NCBI RefSeq assembly: GCF_042434745.1
Contig: NZ_JBHLSS010000010.1
Reading direction: 5' to 3' (one strand)
Length of the DNA: 14,841 nucleotides
Source: Azotobacter paspali
GTDB lineage: Bacteria > Pseudomonadota > Gammaproteobacteria > Pseudomonadales > Pseudomonadaceae
In this document: positions 1 through 7,601 of the stretch, piece after piece
Numbering within the stretch: the first letter of the stretch is position 1
How the letters are laid out: each line of letters starts with the position of its first letter
Notes under the pieces: model-generated
The model's input: only the letters and a program-made list of their open reading frames with translations
Database searches by the model: none
Told to the model about the DNA's origin: nothing
Made by a program: the position numbers and the translations under genes

Positions 1-140
1 CCCTGGAACGACGATGCAGGGAGGGAACCCGGAGCGAAGCGCAGGGCTGGATGAGGGGGTGGCCTTCTTTTTGGTTACTTTTTCTTGGCCAGGCAAGAAA
101 AAGTGACTCGGCCGGGGGGCCGAAATAGAAGGTATCCGGC
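1..140. repeat. Interspersed intergenic repeat with strong hairpin
   Basis: This noncoding stretch carries an inverted repeat: GTTACTTTTTCTTG at 74-87 pairs with CAAGAAAAAGTGAC at 94-107 (one G-U pair, 6-nt loop). It is followed by a GC-rich run with a smaller palindrome around 110-122. From memory, similar text around GGTTACTTTTTCTTGG recurs between genes in Pseudomonas, Azotobacter and Xanthomonas genomes, so I call it a dispersed repeat rather than a gene. Short ORFs across it are low-complexity and lack a ribosome binding site. Function is unknown; the hairpin may act as a terminator or mRNA end for whatever lies to the left of the window. Confidence 0.5.
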
Positions 141-356
141 CCCTCGGCAAGCAGCCATGCCAAGGCTCACACAATCTTTCCAGTCCGGTATCGGACGGGC
201 ATTTCATGCGATTGCCCTGCGGGGGGCGGCAGCCTTTTGCCGCGTGGTCTTTGACAGTCCATCGGGTTAGTGATGGCGTTTTGACTCATGTTGGGCGGCT
301 TTTTGATGGCATTTTGTATATTTTGTGACTTAGTGCCCTCATTTAATGGAGTAATC
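141..356. other. Gene-free leader upstream of the lipoprotein gene
   Basis: No coding region is supported here. Base composition becomes distinctly AT-richer after about 270, in contrast with the GC-rich tail genes downstream, which fits a promoter region. An extended -10-like TGTATATT lies at 315-322, with no convincing -35 at the right distance; TTGACT at 281-286 is too far upstream. The last bases, GGAG at 348-351, form the ribosome binding site of the next gene. Confidence 0.4.
303..323 (+). promoter_or_regulatory. Weak candidate promoter (extended -10) for the lipoprotein gene
   Basis: TGTATATT at 315-322 lies about 35 nt upstream of the lipoprotein start, inside the only AT-rich patch of the left region. 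No properly spaced -35 hexamer is visible, so this is a guess based on position and composition. Confidence 0.25.
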
Positions 357-992
357 ATGCCGCTCAGGGTTGTGCGTATAACGGTCATTATGTCTGCTGC
401 GTCGGTGGTGACTGGCTGTGCCAGCTTGTTTGGTGAAACTCAATACCCTGTGGCCATTTCGTCATTCCCTCCTGGGGCTAATTACAAAATCACCAACCAA
501 GCGGGCGAGAGCATAATGTCCGGTGTTACACCGGATCAGCCAACACTGAAGTCCAGCGCCGGCTACTTCGACGGCGAGCGTTACGAAGTCGAATTCACGA
601 AAGATGGGTACGAATCCGAGACCGAAGTTTTGGATTCGGGGATCGACGGCTGGTACTGGTGGAACATCCTGATAGGCGGGCTGATTGGCATGCTTATCGT
701 CGATCCGATCACTGGCGCGATGTACGACCTGCCCGAGAAAGTGCACGCCCACCTCCTACTGGACCGGACTCCAGCTCAGACCCAGCCAGTCGCACCGGCT
801 ACCCGGCCCGTCGCACCCGATGCCTGGCCAGTCGTACCGGCTGCCCGGCCCGTCGCACCGGCTGCCCGGCCAGCGACATCGGCTTCTTCCGCGAAGAGTA
901 AGGATCAACTGCTCAATGAGCTGGCCGCCGATAAAAGTATTTCCTTTGAGGAGTACCAGAGGCGCTACCAGATCATCATGAGAGAGCCATAA
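357..992 (+). CDS. Putative outer-membrane lipoprotein, PEGA-like, possible phage moron
   Basis: A 211-aa precursor. I chose the ATG at 357 because GGAG sits 5 nt upstream and because translation from there gives a compact lipoprotein signal: a basic n-region, a hydrophobic stretch, then a lipobox VVTGC with the acylated Cys at residue 21. The residue after Cys is Ala, so outer-membrane sorting is expected. Residues about 30-95 look like a beta-rich PEGA-type domain (FPPGANYKI, FTKDGYESET). A hydrophobic Gly-rich stretch at about 98-123 (GGLIGMLIVDPITGAMY) is typical of small bacterial lipoproteins of unknown function. A Pro/Ala linker of four 7-residue repeats (PVAPATR-like, residues 144-171) precedes a charged C-terminal helix. 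It has its own terminator and lies just before a tail gene, an arrangement typical of phage morons; superinfection exclusion is possible but unproven. Confidence 0.8.
   Translation: MPLRVVRITVIMSAASVVTGCASLFGETQYPVAISSFPPGANYKITNQAGESIMSGVTPDQPTLKSSAGYFDGERYEVEFTKDGYESETEVLDSGIDGWYWWNILIGGLIGMLIVDPITGAMYDLPEKVHAHLLLDRTPAQTQPVAPATRPVAPDAWPVVPAARPVAPAARPATSASSAKSKDQLLNELAADKSISFEEYQRRYQIIMREP
786..869 (+). repeat. 21-bp tandem repeat (four units) in the lipoprotein gene
   Basis: Four imperfect 21-bp units encode PVAPATR, PVAPDAW, PVVPAAR and PVAPAAR, followed by a partial unit (PAT). They form a Pro/Ala-rich spacer between the folded domain and the C-terminal helix. Unit number could vary by slippage without breaking the frame. 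Confidence 0.85.
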
Positions 993-1013
993 GGTGGCTC
1001 GATAAACCAATAC

Positions 1014-1042
1014 AACCCCGCTCTTGCGGGGTTTTTGCTTTT
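1014..1042 (+). terminator. Rho-independent terminator after the lipoprotein gene
   Basis: A perfect 8-bp stem, AACCCCGC (1014-1021) and GCGGGGTT (1026-1033), with a TCTT loop, is followed by TTTTT at 1032-1036 and a second T-run at 1039-1044. It should end transcription from the lipoprotein gene 22 nt past its stop. It would also stop any read-through into the tail genes from the left. Confidence 0.9.
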
Positions 1043-1087
1043 TTGGGCCTGGCCAAGTGCCGGGCAATTTTTTACCTGGAGAAAGAT

Positions 1088-4000
1088 ATGGCCAATCAGG
1101 ATATCCGGAGCCTGCTGTCCAAGCAGACCTACGAGCTGTCGCGCGAAGTCGAGCAATTGGAGGCGCAGGCCGTGGCTACCCTGAAAGGCCGCGCCGCGCT
1201 GGACGAGTACAACGATGCTAAGGCCGTGGCCATTGCCCTGGCCGAGAAACACGTCGACGCACAGAGCGCGGAAGGCAAGGCCCTGGAAGAGGCCATCCGG
1301 AAGAGCCGCGAGGCGACCCGGGTGCTGGGGCAGGCCGGCCAAGTCGAGGGGATCATGGATCGCCTGTTTCCCGAGACGAAGCGGCTGCGCGAGTACACCA
1401 GGGAGCAGGAGGCACTCAACAAGGCCATCGAACTCTACCCGGAGAGAGCCGACGAGTACCGCGAGGCGCTGCGCCGACTGGGCATCGAGTACAAGCAGAG
1501 CCAGATCGAGGCCACGGCCTGGGGGCAGTGGACGAAATCGGCCCTGGAGCGTGTCGACAACGCCTTCGCCGATATGTGGAAGGGCATCGACGGCGACTTC
1601 GACAGCTTCGCCAACGACCTGAAAAACTCCCTCTTCCAACTCCTCGCCAAGCTGTCCCACATGGCCACCACCCATCAGCTCGTCGTGCAGATGGGTTCGG
1701 TGCTGGGCATTGGCGGGCTGGCCGGGCAGAGCACGAGCATCTTGGGTCCGTCGGGCGGCGGTTCCGGCGGCGCGGGGACTGGCCTGCTCGGCAGCCTAAA
1801 CAAAGCCTATTCGCTATACCAGGCCGGCACCGGCGAGGGGCTGCTCGGCTCGGTGATCGGCGGCTTCCGCAAGGGTGGTCTGTCGGGTGCCTGGGAGGGA
1901 CTCAGCGACTACGGCAGCGGTCTGTATAAGGCGGTCGCCTCGCTGTTTGGCGGCAGCGCCTCGTCCGCGGTTTCGAACGTAGGATTCCACTACGGAGGCT
2001 CGTTGATCTCCGGTGGAATTGGCAATGCTTCCTATGCGTCGAGCAGCTTGGGTTCTCTGGGGGCCTCGTGGAGTGGCCCTCTCTCCGGCGCGTTCGCCGG
2101 CTACCAGGCCGGCGGCCTCGGCGGCGCGGTGGTAGGCGGCCTCAGCACTTGGGGTGGCGCGGCAGCCGGCACGGCGATCGGCCAAGCGATTGGCGGTGCA
2201 CTGGGCTCGCTTGGAGGCCCGGTCGGCACGGTCATCGGCACTGCGGTCGGCAGTTGGCTCGCTAGCTCGCTGTTCGGCGGCAGCGGCGAACGCTTCAAGG
2301 AGACCTACACCACCAACACCGGCTATTACAGCGACGGCAAGTTCGTCGACACCGGGAAGATCGGCTGGTCCACCGGCCACCGCCAGTTCGGCGACAGCTA
2401 CGACACCTACCTGGAGTCCGTCAACAAGCGGTTTTCCTCGACGCTCGGCGCGCTGTCCGAAGTGTTCGGCACGGGCGACACCGTCTACACGCACCTCTCG
2501 GCGCAGTTGCGGCGCACGTCCGGGGCGATTGCCGGCGACCTCTGGACCAACCTGGGCGGGGCAGTCGCCGAGCAGCAGTTCCACCGCACCGCGCGCTACG
2601 GCCAGGACGGCGAGAACGTCTCCGACAACCTGAAAGCGTTCGCCAACGATGTGCTGGGCCAGTGGCTGGCCGAGGCCATCAGCAAGTCCAAAGCGCTGCC
2701 GGAGTACCTGCGCGGCCAGTTCGAGGACCTGGCGGCCGATGCGCAGACGACCGCCGAGCAGGTGCAGACGCGCATCTCGGAGATCGTCGGCCGATTCGAG
2801 GGCCTCAACAGCATGCTGGAGCTGGTCGGCTTCTCGGCGCTAAAGGCCTCGGATGCCGGCTTGCAGGCCGGCGATGCGATCATCGAGCTGGCCGGCGGGC
2901 TGGAGGCGCTGCAGAACGCGGTCAACGTCTATTACGAGCAGTTCTACAGCGAGGCGGAGCGAGCGGCCGACACGCTGAAGAAGGTGCCGGCGATGTTCGC
3001 CAACCTCGGCATCGAGCTGCCGACGGTCCGCGACGAGTACCGGGCCATGGTCGAGGACATCGACGTCACGACGGCGGCCGGGCAGCGGATGTTCGCGACG
3101 ATGATGTCGCTGGCCGGCAACGCGGACGCCTACTACGACATCCTGGAATCGCAGGCGGCGGCCGCCGAACAGGCCGCGGCGGCGGCCGCCGCCACGCTGC
3201 TGCAGGCCGAGCTGAACTACTACGACCTGTTCACCGACGAGGCGCAGAAAACCGAGGACACGCTTGCCTCGGTGCAGGCGCAGTTCGCCGCGCTGAATGT
3301 CGTGCTGCCGTCGGCCCGCGACGGCTTCGTGCAGGCCATCGAGGCCCTGGACCTGACCGGCGAATCCGGCCAGGCGATGTACGAGACGCTGCTCGGCCTG
3401 GCTACCTCGGCCGACAGCTACTACGACATCCTGGAGGCACGGGCCGCCGAGGCTCAGGCGGCGGCAGAGCAGGCGGCGGCCGAGCAGGCCGCGTTGCAGG
3501 AGGCCATCGCCGACCAGCAGACCAGCCTGCTCGCGCAACTGCGCGACGCGCAGATCGAACTGGCCGAGGCGACCGGCGACAGCGCGACCGCCGAGGCGCT
3601 GCGGGCCGGGATTCTGCAGGAAGAGCGGAACGCGCTTTATGAAAGCAACCGGGCGATCTACGACCAAATCCAGTCGACCCATGCGCTGGCCACGGCGGCG
3701 GCCGAGCAGGCCGCGTTGCAGGAGGCCATCGCCGGCCAGCAGACCAGCCTGCTCGCGCAACTGCGCGATGCGCAGATCGAGCTGGCCGAGGCGACCGGCG
3801 ACAGCGCGACCGCCGAGGCGCTGCGGGCCGGGATTCTGCAGGAAGAGCGGAACGCGCTTTATGAAAGCAACCGGGCGATCTACGACCAAATCCAGTCGAC
3901 CCATGCGCTGGCCACGGCGGCGGCCGAGCAGGCCGCGTTGCAGGAGGCCATCGCCGGCCAGCAGACCGGCCTGCTCGCGCAACTGCGCGACGCGCAGATC

Positions 4001-5605
4001 GAGCTGGCCGAGGCGACCGGCGACAGCGCGACCGCCGAGGCGCTGCGGGCCGGGATTCTGCAGGAAGAGCGGAACGCGCTTTATGAAAGCAACCGGGCGA
4101 TCTACGACCAAATCCAGTCGACCCATGCGCTGGCCACGGCGGCGGCCGAGCAGGCCGCGTTGCAGGAGGCCATCGCCGGCCAGCAGACCAGCCTGCTCGC
4201 GCAATTGCGCGACGCGCAGATCGAGCTGGCCGAGGCGACCGGCGACAGCGCGACCGCCGAGGCGCTGCGGGCCGGGATTCTGCAGGAAGAGCGGGACGCG
4301 CTTTATGAAAGCAACCGGGCGATCTACGACCAGATCCAGTCGACCCATGCGCTGACCGCGGCGGCCATCGCCGATGCCGAGGCTCGGGCGGCGGCGGAAG
4401 AGGCTGTCCGGGCCCGTACGGCGGGAGCGGCAACGGCGGCCATCGCGGCGGCCCAGGGCTCGCTGTCGTCGCTGTCCAGCGTGCTCGATGCACAGAAAAG
4501 CCTGGTCGCCGAGCAGTACCAGGCCCAGGCCGATGCGATTCAGGCGGCGATGGCCGAGGCGCGGGACTCGATCGGCGAGATGGGCGCGGTGGTCGGCACC
4601 CTGCGCGGCACGCTGGGCAGGCTGCGCCTAGAGTCGGACGCGCTGGATGCGGTCGGCCGGCGGCAGGCGCAGGGCGTCATCCAGCAGGCCTTGGCGAGCG
4701 TGCGCGGCGGCCAGCGGGTCACCCTGAGCGACGATCTGAAGCGGGCGCTCGACCAGGTGTCGCAGCCGTCGAGCCAGCTCTTCAGCTCGTTCGAGGACTA
4801 CCAGCGCGACTACTGGCAGACCTATTTCAGCATCGAGAGGCTGGCCGAAACCGCCGAAACCCAGCTCGACGCCGACGAGCGCGCCGCCGCGATGCTGGAG
4901 CGGCAACTGGAGTCGACCAAGGCCTACTACAAGGCCGAGATCGAGCGCCTGGATATGGTGCTGGAGGGCGCGCAGGCGCAGTTGAACGCGCTGCTCGGGA
5001 TCAACACCAGCGTGCAGTCCGTCGAGGCGGCGCTGGCTGTGTTCGCGGGTTCCGTCCAGTCGGCCCAGGCGCTGCAAAACGCCAACGCCTCGATCACCAG
5101 CATCACCGGGCTGGCCGGCGTGCGGCGGCAGGTCGACAGCCAGGGCTACATCCTCGACGAGTACGGCAACGCCATAACGCTGCTCGGCGAGGCGTTGCGC
5201 GTGGTCGGCGACCATGTGGTGGGCGGCAACGGCGCGCTGTTCAACATCGTCGACGGGCGGATGACCTGGGCGGCCGGGCAGACAGCGAACATGCAGGAGT
5301 GGGCGCGGCAGCAAGGCATTCCGGGGTTCGCCTCGGGCGGCCAGTTCGAAGGCGGCGTGCGCCTCGTCGGCGAGGATGGCCCGGAGCTAGAGGTGACGGG
5401 GCCGAGCCGGATCTACAGCGCCGTCGACACGGTCGACCTGCTTCGCGGCCGCGCCGACTCCGAGGCTATCGCCCGGCTGGAGCCGGCCATCGTCAGCCTG
5501 CAGGAAGGCATCCGCTCCATCGCGAAATACACCATGCAGACAGCCCGGCGCGTCGAGTTCCTGGAGCGCTGGGACTACGACGGCCTGCCGACGGAGAGGG
5601 CGTAA
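1088..5605 (+). CDS. Phage tail tape measure protein (lambda-type C-terminal part)
   Basis: 1505 aa from the ATG at 1088, chosen because GGAGAAAG (1078-1085) lies just upstream; the in-frame codon at 1043 overlaps the terminator. Residues about 1-140 are charged coiled coil. Residues about 143-205 (WGQWTKSALERVDNAFADMW and following) resemble the lambda tape measure C-terminal domain. Residues about 205-400 are Gly/Ala-rich and hydrophobic, as expected of the membrane-active segment. A degenerate repeat pair lies at residues 615-797, and four near-identical 74-aa repeats at 798-1093, followed by more coiled coil. The C-terminus has the familiar FASGGQFEGG and LVGEDGPELEVTGPSRI motifs. The protein would span the tail tube and set its length. 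The usual N-terminal tape-measure region appears to be missing, so this could be a 5'-truncated gene restarted at a new site. It overlaps the next gene as TAATG. Confidence 0.85.
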   Translation: MANQDIRSLLSKQTYELSREVEQLEAQAVATLKGRAALDEYNDAKAVAIALAEKHVDAQSAEGKALEEAIRKSREATRVLGQAGQVEGIMDRLFPETKRLREYTREQEALNKAIELYPERADEYREALRRLGIEYKQSQIEATAWGQWTKSALERVDNAFADMWKGIDGDFDSFANDLKNSLFQLLAKLSHMATTHQLVVQMGSVLGIGGLAGQSTSILGPSGGGSGGAGTGLLGSLNKAYSLYQAGTGEGLLGSVIGGFRKGGLSGAWEGLSDYGSGLYKAVASLFGGSASSAVSNVGFHYGGSLISGGIGNASYASSSLGSLGASWSGPLSGAFAGYQAGGLGGAVVGGLSTWGGAAAGTAIGQAIGGALGSLGGPVGTVIGTAVGSWLASSLFGGSGERFKETYTTNTGYYSDGKFVDTGKIGWSTGHRQFGDSYDTYLESVNKRFSSTLGALSEVFGTGDTVYTHLSAQLRRTSGAIAGDLWTNLGGAVAEQQFHRTARYGQDGENVSDNLKAFANDVLGQWLAEAISKSKALPEYLRGQFEDLAADAQTTAEQVQTRISEIVGRFEGLNSMLELVGFSALKASDAGLQAGDAIIELAGGLEALQNAVNVYYEQFYSEAERAADTLKKVPAMFANLGIELPTVRDEYRAMVEDIDVTTAAGQRMFATMMSLAGNADAYYDILESQAAAAEQAAAAAAATLLQAELNYYDLFTDEAQKTEDTLASVQAQFAALNVVLPSARDGFVQAIEALDLTGESGQAMYETLLGLATSADSYYDILEARAAEAQAAAEQAAAEQAALQEAIADQQTSLLAQLRDAQIELAEATGDSATAEALRAGILQEERNALYESNRAIYDQIQSTHALATAAAEQAALQEAIAGQQTSLLAQLRDAQIELAEATGDSATAEALRAGILQEERNALYESNRAIYDQIQSTHALATAAAEQAALQEAIAGQQTGLLAQLRDAQIELAEATGDSATAEALRAGILQEERNALYESNRAIYDQIQSTHALATAAAEQAALQEAIAGQQTSLLAQLRDAQIELAEATGDSATAEALRAGILQEERDALYESNRAIYDQIQSTHALTAAAIADAEARAAAEEAVRARTAGAATAAIAAAQGSLSSLSSVLDAQKSLVAEQYQAQADAIQAAMAEARDSIGEMGAVVGTLRGTLGRLRLESDALDAVGRRQAQGVIQQALASVRGGQRVTLSDDLKRALDQVSQPSSQLFSSFEDYQRDYWQTYFSIERLAETAETQLDADERAAAMLERQLESTKAYYKAEIERLDMVLEGAQAQLNALLGINTSVQSVEAALAVFAGSVQSAQALQNANASITSITGLAGVRRQVDSQGYILDEYGNAITLLGEALRVVGDHVVGGNGALFNIVDGRMTWAAGQTANMQEWARQQGIPGFASGGQFEGGVRLVGEDGPELEVTGPSRIYSAVDTVDLLRGRADSEAIARLEPAIVSLQEGIRSIAKYTMQTARRVEFLERWDYDGLPTERA
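2930..3478 (+). repeat. Degenerate repeat pair (about 96 and 87 aa) in the tape measure gene
   Basis: Two diverged in-frame copies begin at 2930 (YYEQFYSEAERAADTL) and 3218 (YYDLFTDEAQKTEDTL). Each continues through a [LV]PS/T-x-RD block and a [AS]D[AS]YYDILE block before an Ala/Glu-rich linker. They are an older duplication of the same tape-measure building block and lead directly into the recent 222-bp repeats. Confidence 0.75.
3479..4366 (+). repeat. Four near-identical 222-bp tandem repeats in the tape measure gene
   Basis: The units start at 3479, 3701, 3923 and 4145, each exactly 222 bp (74 codons, beginning AEQAALQEAIA and ending STHALATAA). They differ by only a handful of bases; examples are GAC/GGC near the start of unit 1, AGC/GGC in unit 3 and AAC/GAC in unit 4. 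The period is a multiple of three, so gain or loss of units keeps the frame. Near-identity points to recent expansion or ongoing homogenisation. Confidence 0.97.
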
Positions 5606-6495
5606 TGAAGATTATCAAACCGATCGACATCACCGGGGCGCTGCTGATTTCCAGCAGCGTGCCCGAGAATGACTATGCCGCCTGGAGCGCGGCCACGGCC
5701 TACGCCGTCGGGGGCAGGGTTGTCCGGGCGCACCGGATCTACGAGGCGCTAATCGCAAACACCGGCGTCGACCCGGCGACCAACGCCAGCAATCCGCCGA
5801 AATGGCTCGACCTAGGGGCGACCAACCGCTGGCGGATGTTCGACGACCGGGTCGGCTCGCTGACCGAACGGGTTGGCTCCATCGCCGTCACGCTCCAACC
5901 TGGCGCGGTCATCAACAGCTTGGCCCTGTTCAACCTGCGCGGCCGCTCGGCGACTGTTGTGATGACCGACCCGCTGGAGGGCGAGGTCTACCGGCGCGAG
6001 GTCTCGCTCGTCGATGCCGGCGTCGGCGATTGGTACGAGTGGTTCTTCGCGCCGATCGGCCGGCGAACCGACATCGTGCTGCTCGACCTGCCGGCCTACG
6101 GCACCGCCGAGCTGTCGGTGACGATCGACAACGCAGCGGACACGGCGGCCTGCGGCCATCTGGTCACCGGCAGCCAGTCGGAGATTGGCGTCGCGCTCTA
6201 CGGCACCGGCGTCGGCATCGCCGACTACTCGCGCAAGGAAATCGATGAGTTCGGCCAGTCCGTGGTCATCGAGCGCGCCTTCAGCAAGCGGGCCGAGTTC
6301 GACGTCGTCGTCGACACCGCCCGCGTCGGTCTTGTGCAGCGCCTGCTTGCCACGAACCGCGCCCGGCCGGTCGTCTGGATCGGCGAGGCCTCCTACGAGG
6401 CCACGGTGCTGTTCGGCTTCTTCAAGGACTTTTCCATCTCGATCAGCGGCCCCGAGGTCTCTGACGCCACCATCACTGTCGAGGGTCTGACCTGA
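5605..6495 (+). CDS. Phage tail protein with CBM5/12-like N-terminal motif
   Basis: 296 aa, translationally coupled to the tape measure gene by TAATG. I cannot name the family with certainty. Residues about 24-75 contain W-SAATAYAVGGRVV, IYEAL, DPATNASNPPKW and LGATNRWRMFD, the aromatic spacing of chitin-binding CBM5/12-like modules in phage tail proteins. The rest is predicted beta-rich with no signal peptide or membrane segment. Its position directly after the tape measure and before the fibre genes suggests a distal tail or baseplate-proximal component that contacts surface sugars. A classical lambda M-L-K-I-J hub series is absent between it and the tape measure. It ends in TGATG with the next gene. 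Structural role is inferred; sugar binding is a hypothesis. Confidence 0.7.
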   Translation: MKIIKPIDITGALLISSSVPENDYAAWSAATAYAVGGRVVRAHRIYEALIANTGVDPATNASNPPKWLDLGATNRWRMFDDRVGSLTERVGSIAVTLQPGAVINSLALFNLRGRSATVVMTDPLEGEVYRREVSLVDAGVGDWYEWFFAPIGRRTDIVLLDLPAYGTAELSVTIDNAADTAACGHLVTGSQSEIGVALYGTGVGIADYSRKEIDEFGQSVVIERAFSKRAEFDVVVDTARVGLVQRLLATNRARPVVWIGEASYEATVLFGFFKDFSISISGPEVSDATITVEGLT

Positions 6496-7157
6496 TGACC
6501 GCACCCACCATCACCGCGCTACCGGAAGCACCGCAGCGCAATAACGCGGCCGCTGACTACGCCACCAAGGCGGACGCCTTTGCCGCTGCATTGCCCAGCC
6601 TCGTCGAGGAGATCAACGAATCGGCGGAATTCATCGAGGAACGCGCCGCCGTGGCCGAATCCAGCGCCGAATCGGCGCAGGAAGCCGCAAAGACCGCGCT
6701 TCTGGCCCGCGATGCGGCGCAGGCGGGCGCGAACTTCAAAGGAGCTTGGTCGAGCCTGACCGGACCGCTCGGCTTGCCGGCCACGGTGCTGCACAACGGC
6801 CAGATTTGGTCGCTGCTGACCAACCTGCCGAACGTGACCGCCAGCGAGCCGGGTGTGACCGACGACTGGCTGGTACAGGGCGGTCTGGATGCGACGAAGA
6901 CCGCCAATTTCACGGCCGCGCGTAACGCCCGCTACTGGTTGCCGGCGAGCGTGACCGTGACATTGCCGGCGATTGCCGGCATGCCCATCGGGACATTCGT
7001 GGAACTATCCAGCGCGTACGCGGCGACTCCGGTAATTCAGACAACCGACGGCGCGCAAATCGCCGTTGGCGGCCAGGTCGATACGGCCGTGACATACAAC
7101 GTGGGTATGCGGCTGCTGCTCATATTCAGCGGTACTCGCTGGGAGGTCATGATTTAA
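6495..7157 (+). CDS. Phage tail fibre base/connector protein
   Basis: 220 aa. An N-terminal segment (about 1-30) is followed by an Ala/Glu-rich coiled coil at about 33-78, typical of trimeric fibre shafts. A small domain follows (FKGAWSSLTGPLG, LPATVLHNGQIWSLL), then a beta-rich C-terminal part (residues 137-220: PASVTVTLPAIAG, TPVIQTTDGAQI, ending GTRWEVMI). Its last 83 codons are duplicated at 8400-8644 as a broken copy. The ribosome binding site of the next gene (GGGAGG at 7141-7146) lies inside the codons for W-E-V at its end. It starts inside the stop of the previous gene and its own stop abuts the next ATG. The family is inferred from architecture and position. Confidence 0.7.
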   Translation: MTAPTITALPEAPQRNNAAADYATKADAFAAALPSLVEEINESAEFIEERAAVAESSAESAQEAAKTALLARDAAQAGANFKGAWSSLTGPLGLPATVLHNGQIWSLLTNLPNVTASEPGVTDDWLVQGGLDATKTANFTAARNARYWLPASVTVTLPAIAGMPIGTFVELSSAYAATPVIQTTDGAQIAVGGQVDTAVTYNVGMRLLLIFSGTRWEVMI

Positions 7158-7172
7158 ATGGCAATCAATTTG
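6906..7172 (+). repeat. Duplicated fibre-base 3' end plus adhesin start, copy 1
   Basis: This copy encodes NFTAARNARYWLPASVT through GTRWEVMI, the stop, and MAINL of the following gene. Copy 2 is at 8400-8659 in the same orientation. The two share the TTTAAATGGC(A/G)ATCAATTTG junction and the embedded ribosome binding site. Similarity fades after MAINL, where two unrelated adhesins begin. Confidence 0.85.
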
Positions 7173-7601
7173 GCGGATACCTTCGGAAATGGAGGGCCGA
7201 AACTGTGGGTTTCGGGAAAGAGTTATGCGAAGGGCGATCAAGTCATCAGCGATGTCGACCTGTGTACCTATATCCGCAAAGTCGCCGGCGCCGGCTCGAC
7301 CGATCCGGCGAGCGACACGACGAACTGGCAGCCCTTCGGGGGGAGGCCGATCAAGGCGATTCAGCGGGGAAGTTTTAGCGGTTTCAGCGGCAGCACGACG
7401 ATTACGATTGCTGCAGTCAATCCGAAGAAAACGGAGCTGAGGTTGCTCTCGAGCACGACTGAATCAAGCTCCAGCGCTGCCGTTAAGTACTGCAAAATCG
7501 AACTCAATTCGACAGGCACTGCGATTATTTTGAGCATGTCTTATGGGCCGTCGTATTACGACTTTCCGCCAGGTTCCTGGGAACTGACGGAGTATTACTG
7601 A
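7158..7601 (+). CDS. Putative tail-tip adhesin A with CBM5/12-like motif
   Basis: 147 aa starting MAINL, with GGGAGG 11 nt upstream. Residues about 14-60 have the pattern KLWVSGKSYAKGDQV, CTYIRK, DPASDTTNWQPFGG. This matches the aromatic and glycine spacing of CBM5/12-type carbohydrate-binding modules and echoes the N-terminus of the 296-aa tail protein upstream. The C-terminal half (about 65-147) is Ser/Thr-rich and beta-like. No catalytic motif is visible. Coupled to its neighbours (TAAATG upstream, TGATG downstream), it is best read as a short receptor-binding tip protein. The receptor and the function are inference. It is AT-richer than the tape measure gene, which is common for receptor-binding genes acquired by exchange. 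Confidence 0.65.
   Translation: MAINLADTFGNGGPKLWVSGKSYAKGDQVISDVDLCTYIRKVAGAGSTDPASDTTNWQPFGGRPIKAIQRGSFSGFSGSTTITIAAVNPKKTELRLLSSTTESSSSAAVKYCKIELNSTGTAIILSMSYGPSYYDFPPGSWELTEYY

Noticed and set aside
85..270. 61-codon ORF over the left repeat
   Set aside because: It is translated from the hairpin repeat, which commonly gives spurious ORFs.
965..1675. 236-codon minus-strand ORF across the terminator and tape measure start
   Set aside because: It reads through a clear terminator hairpin and opposite a better-supported gene.
2840..4348. 502-codon open frame on the minus strand across the tape measure repeats, and similar long antisense frames
   Set aside because: It is produced by the same 222-bp repeat in GC-rich DNA; it has repetitive Arg/Gly/Leu composition, no ribosome binding site and no recognisable family.
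3479..4366. CRISPR-like array
   Set aside because: The units are 222 bp, contiguous with no spacers, and in frame with the tape measure protein.
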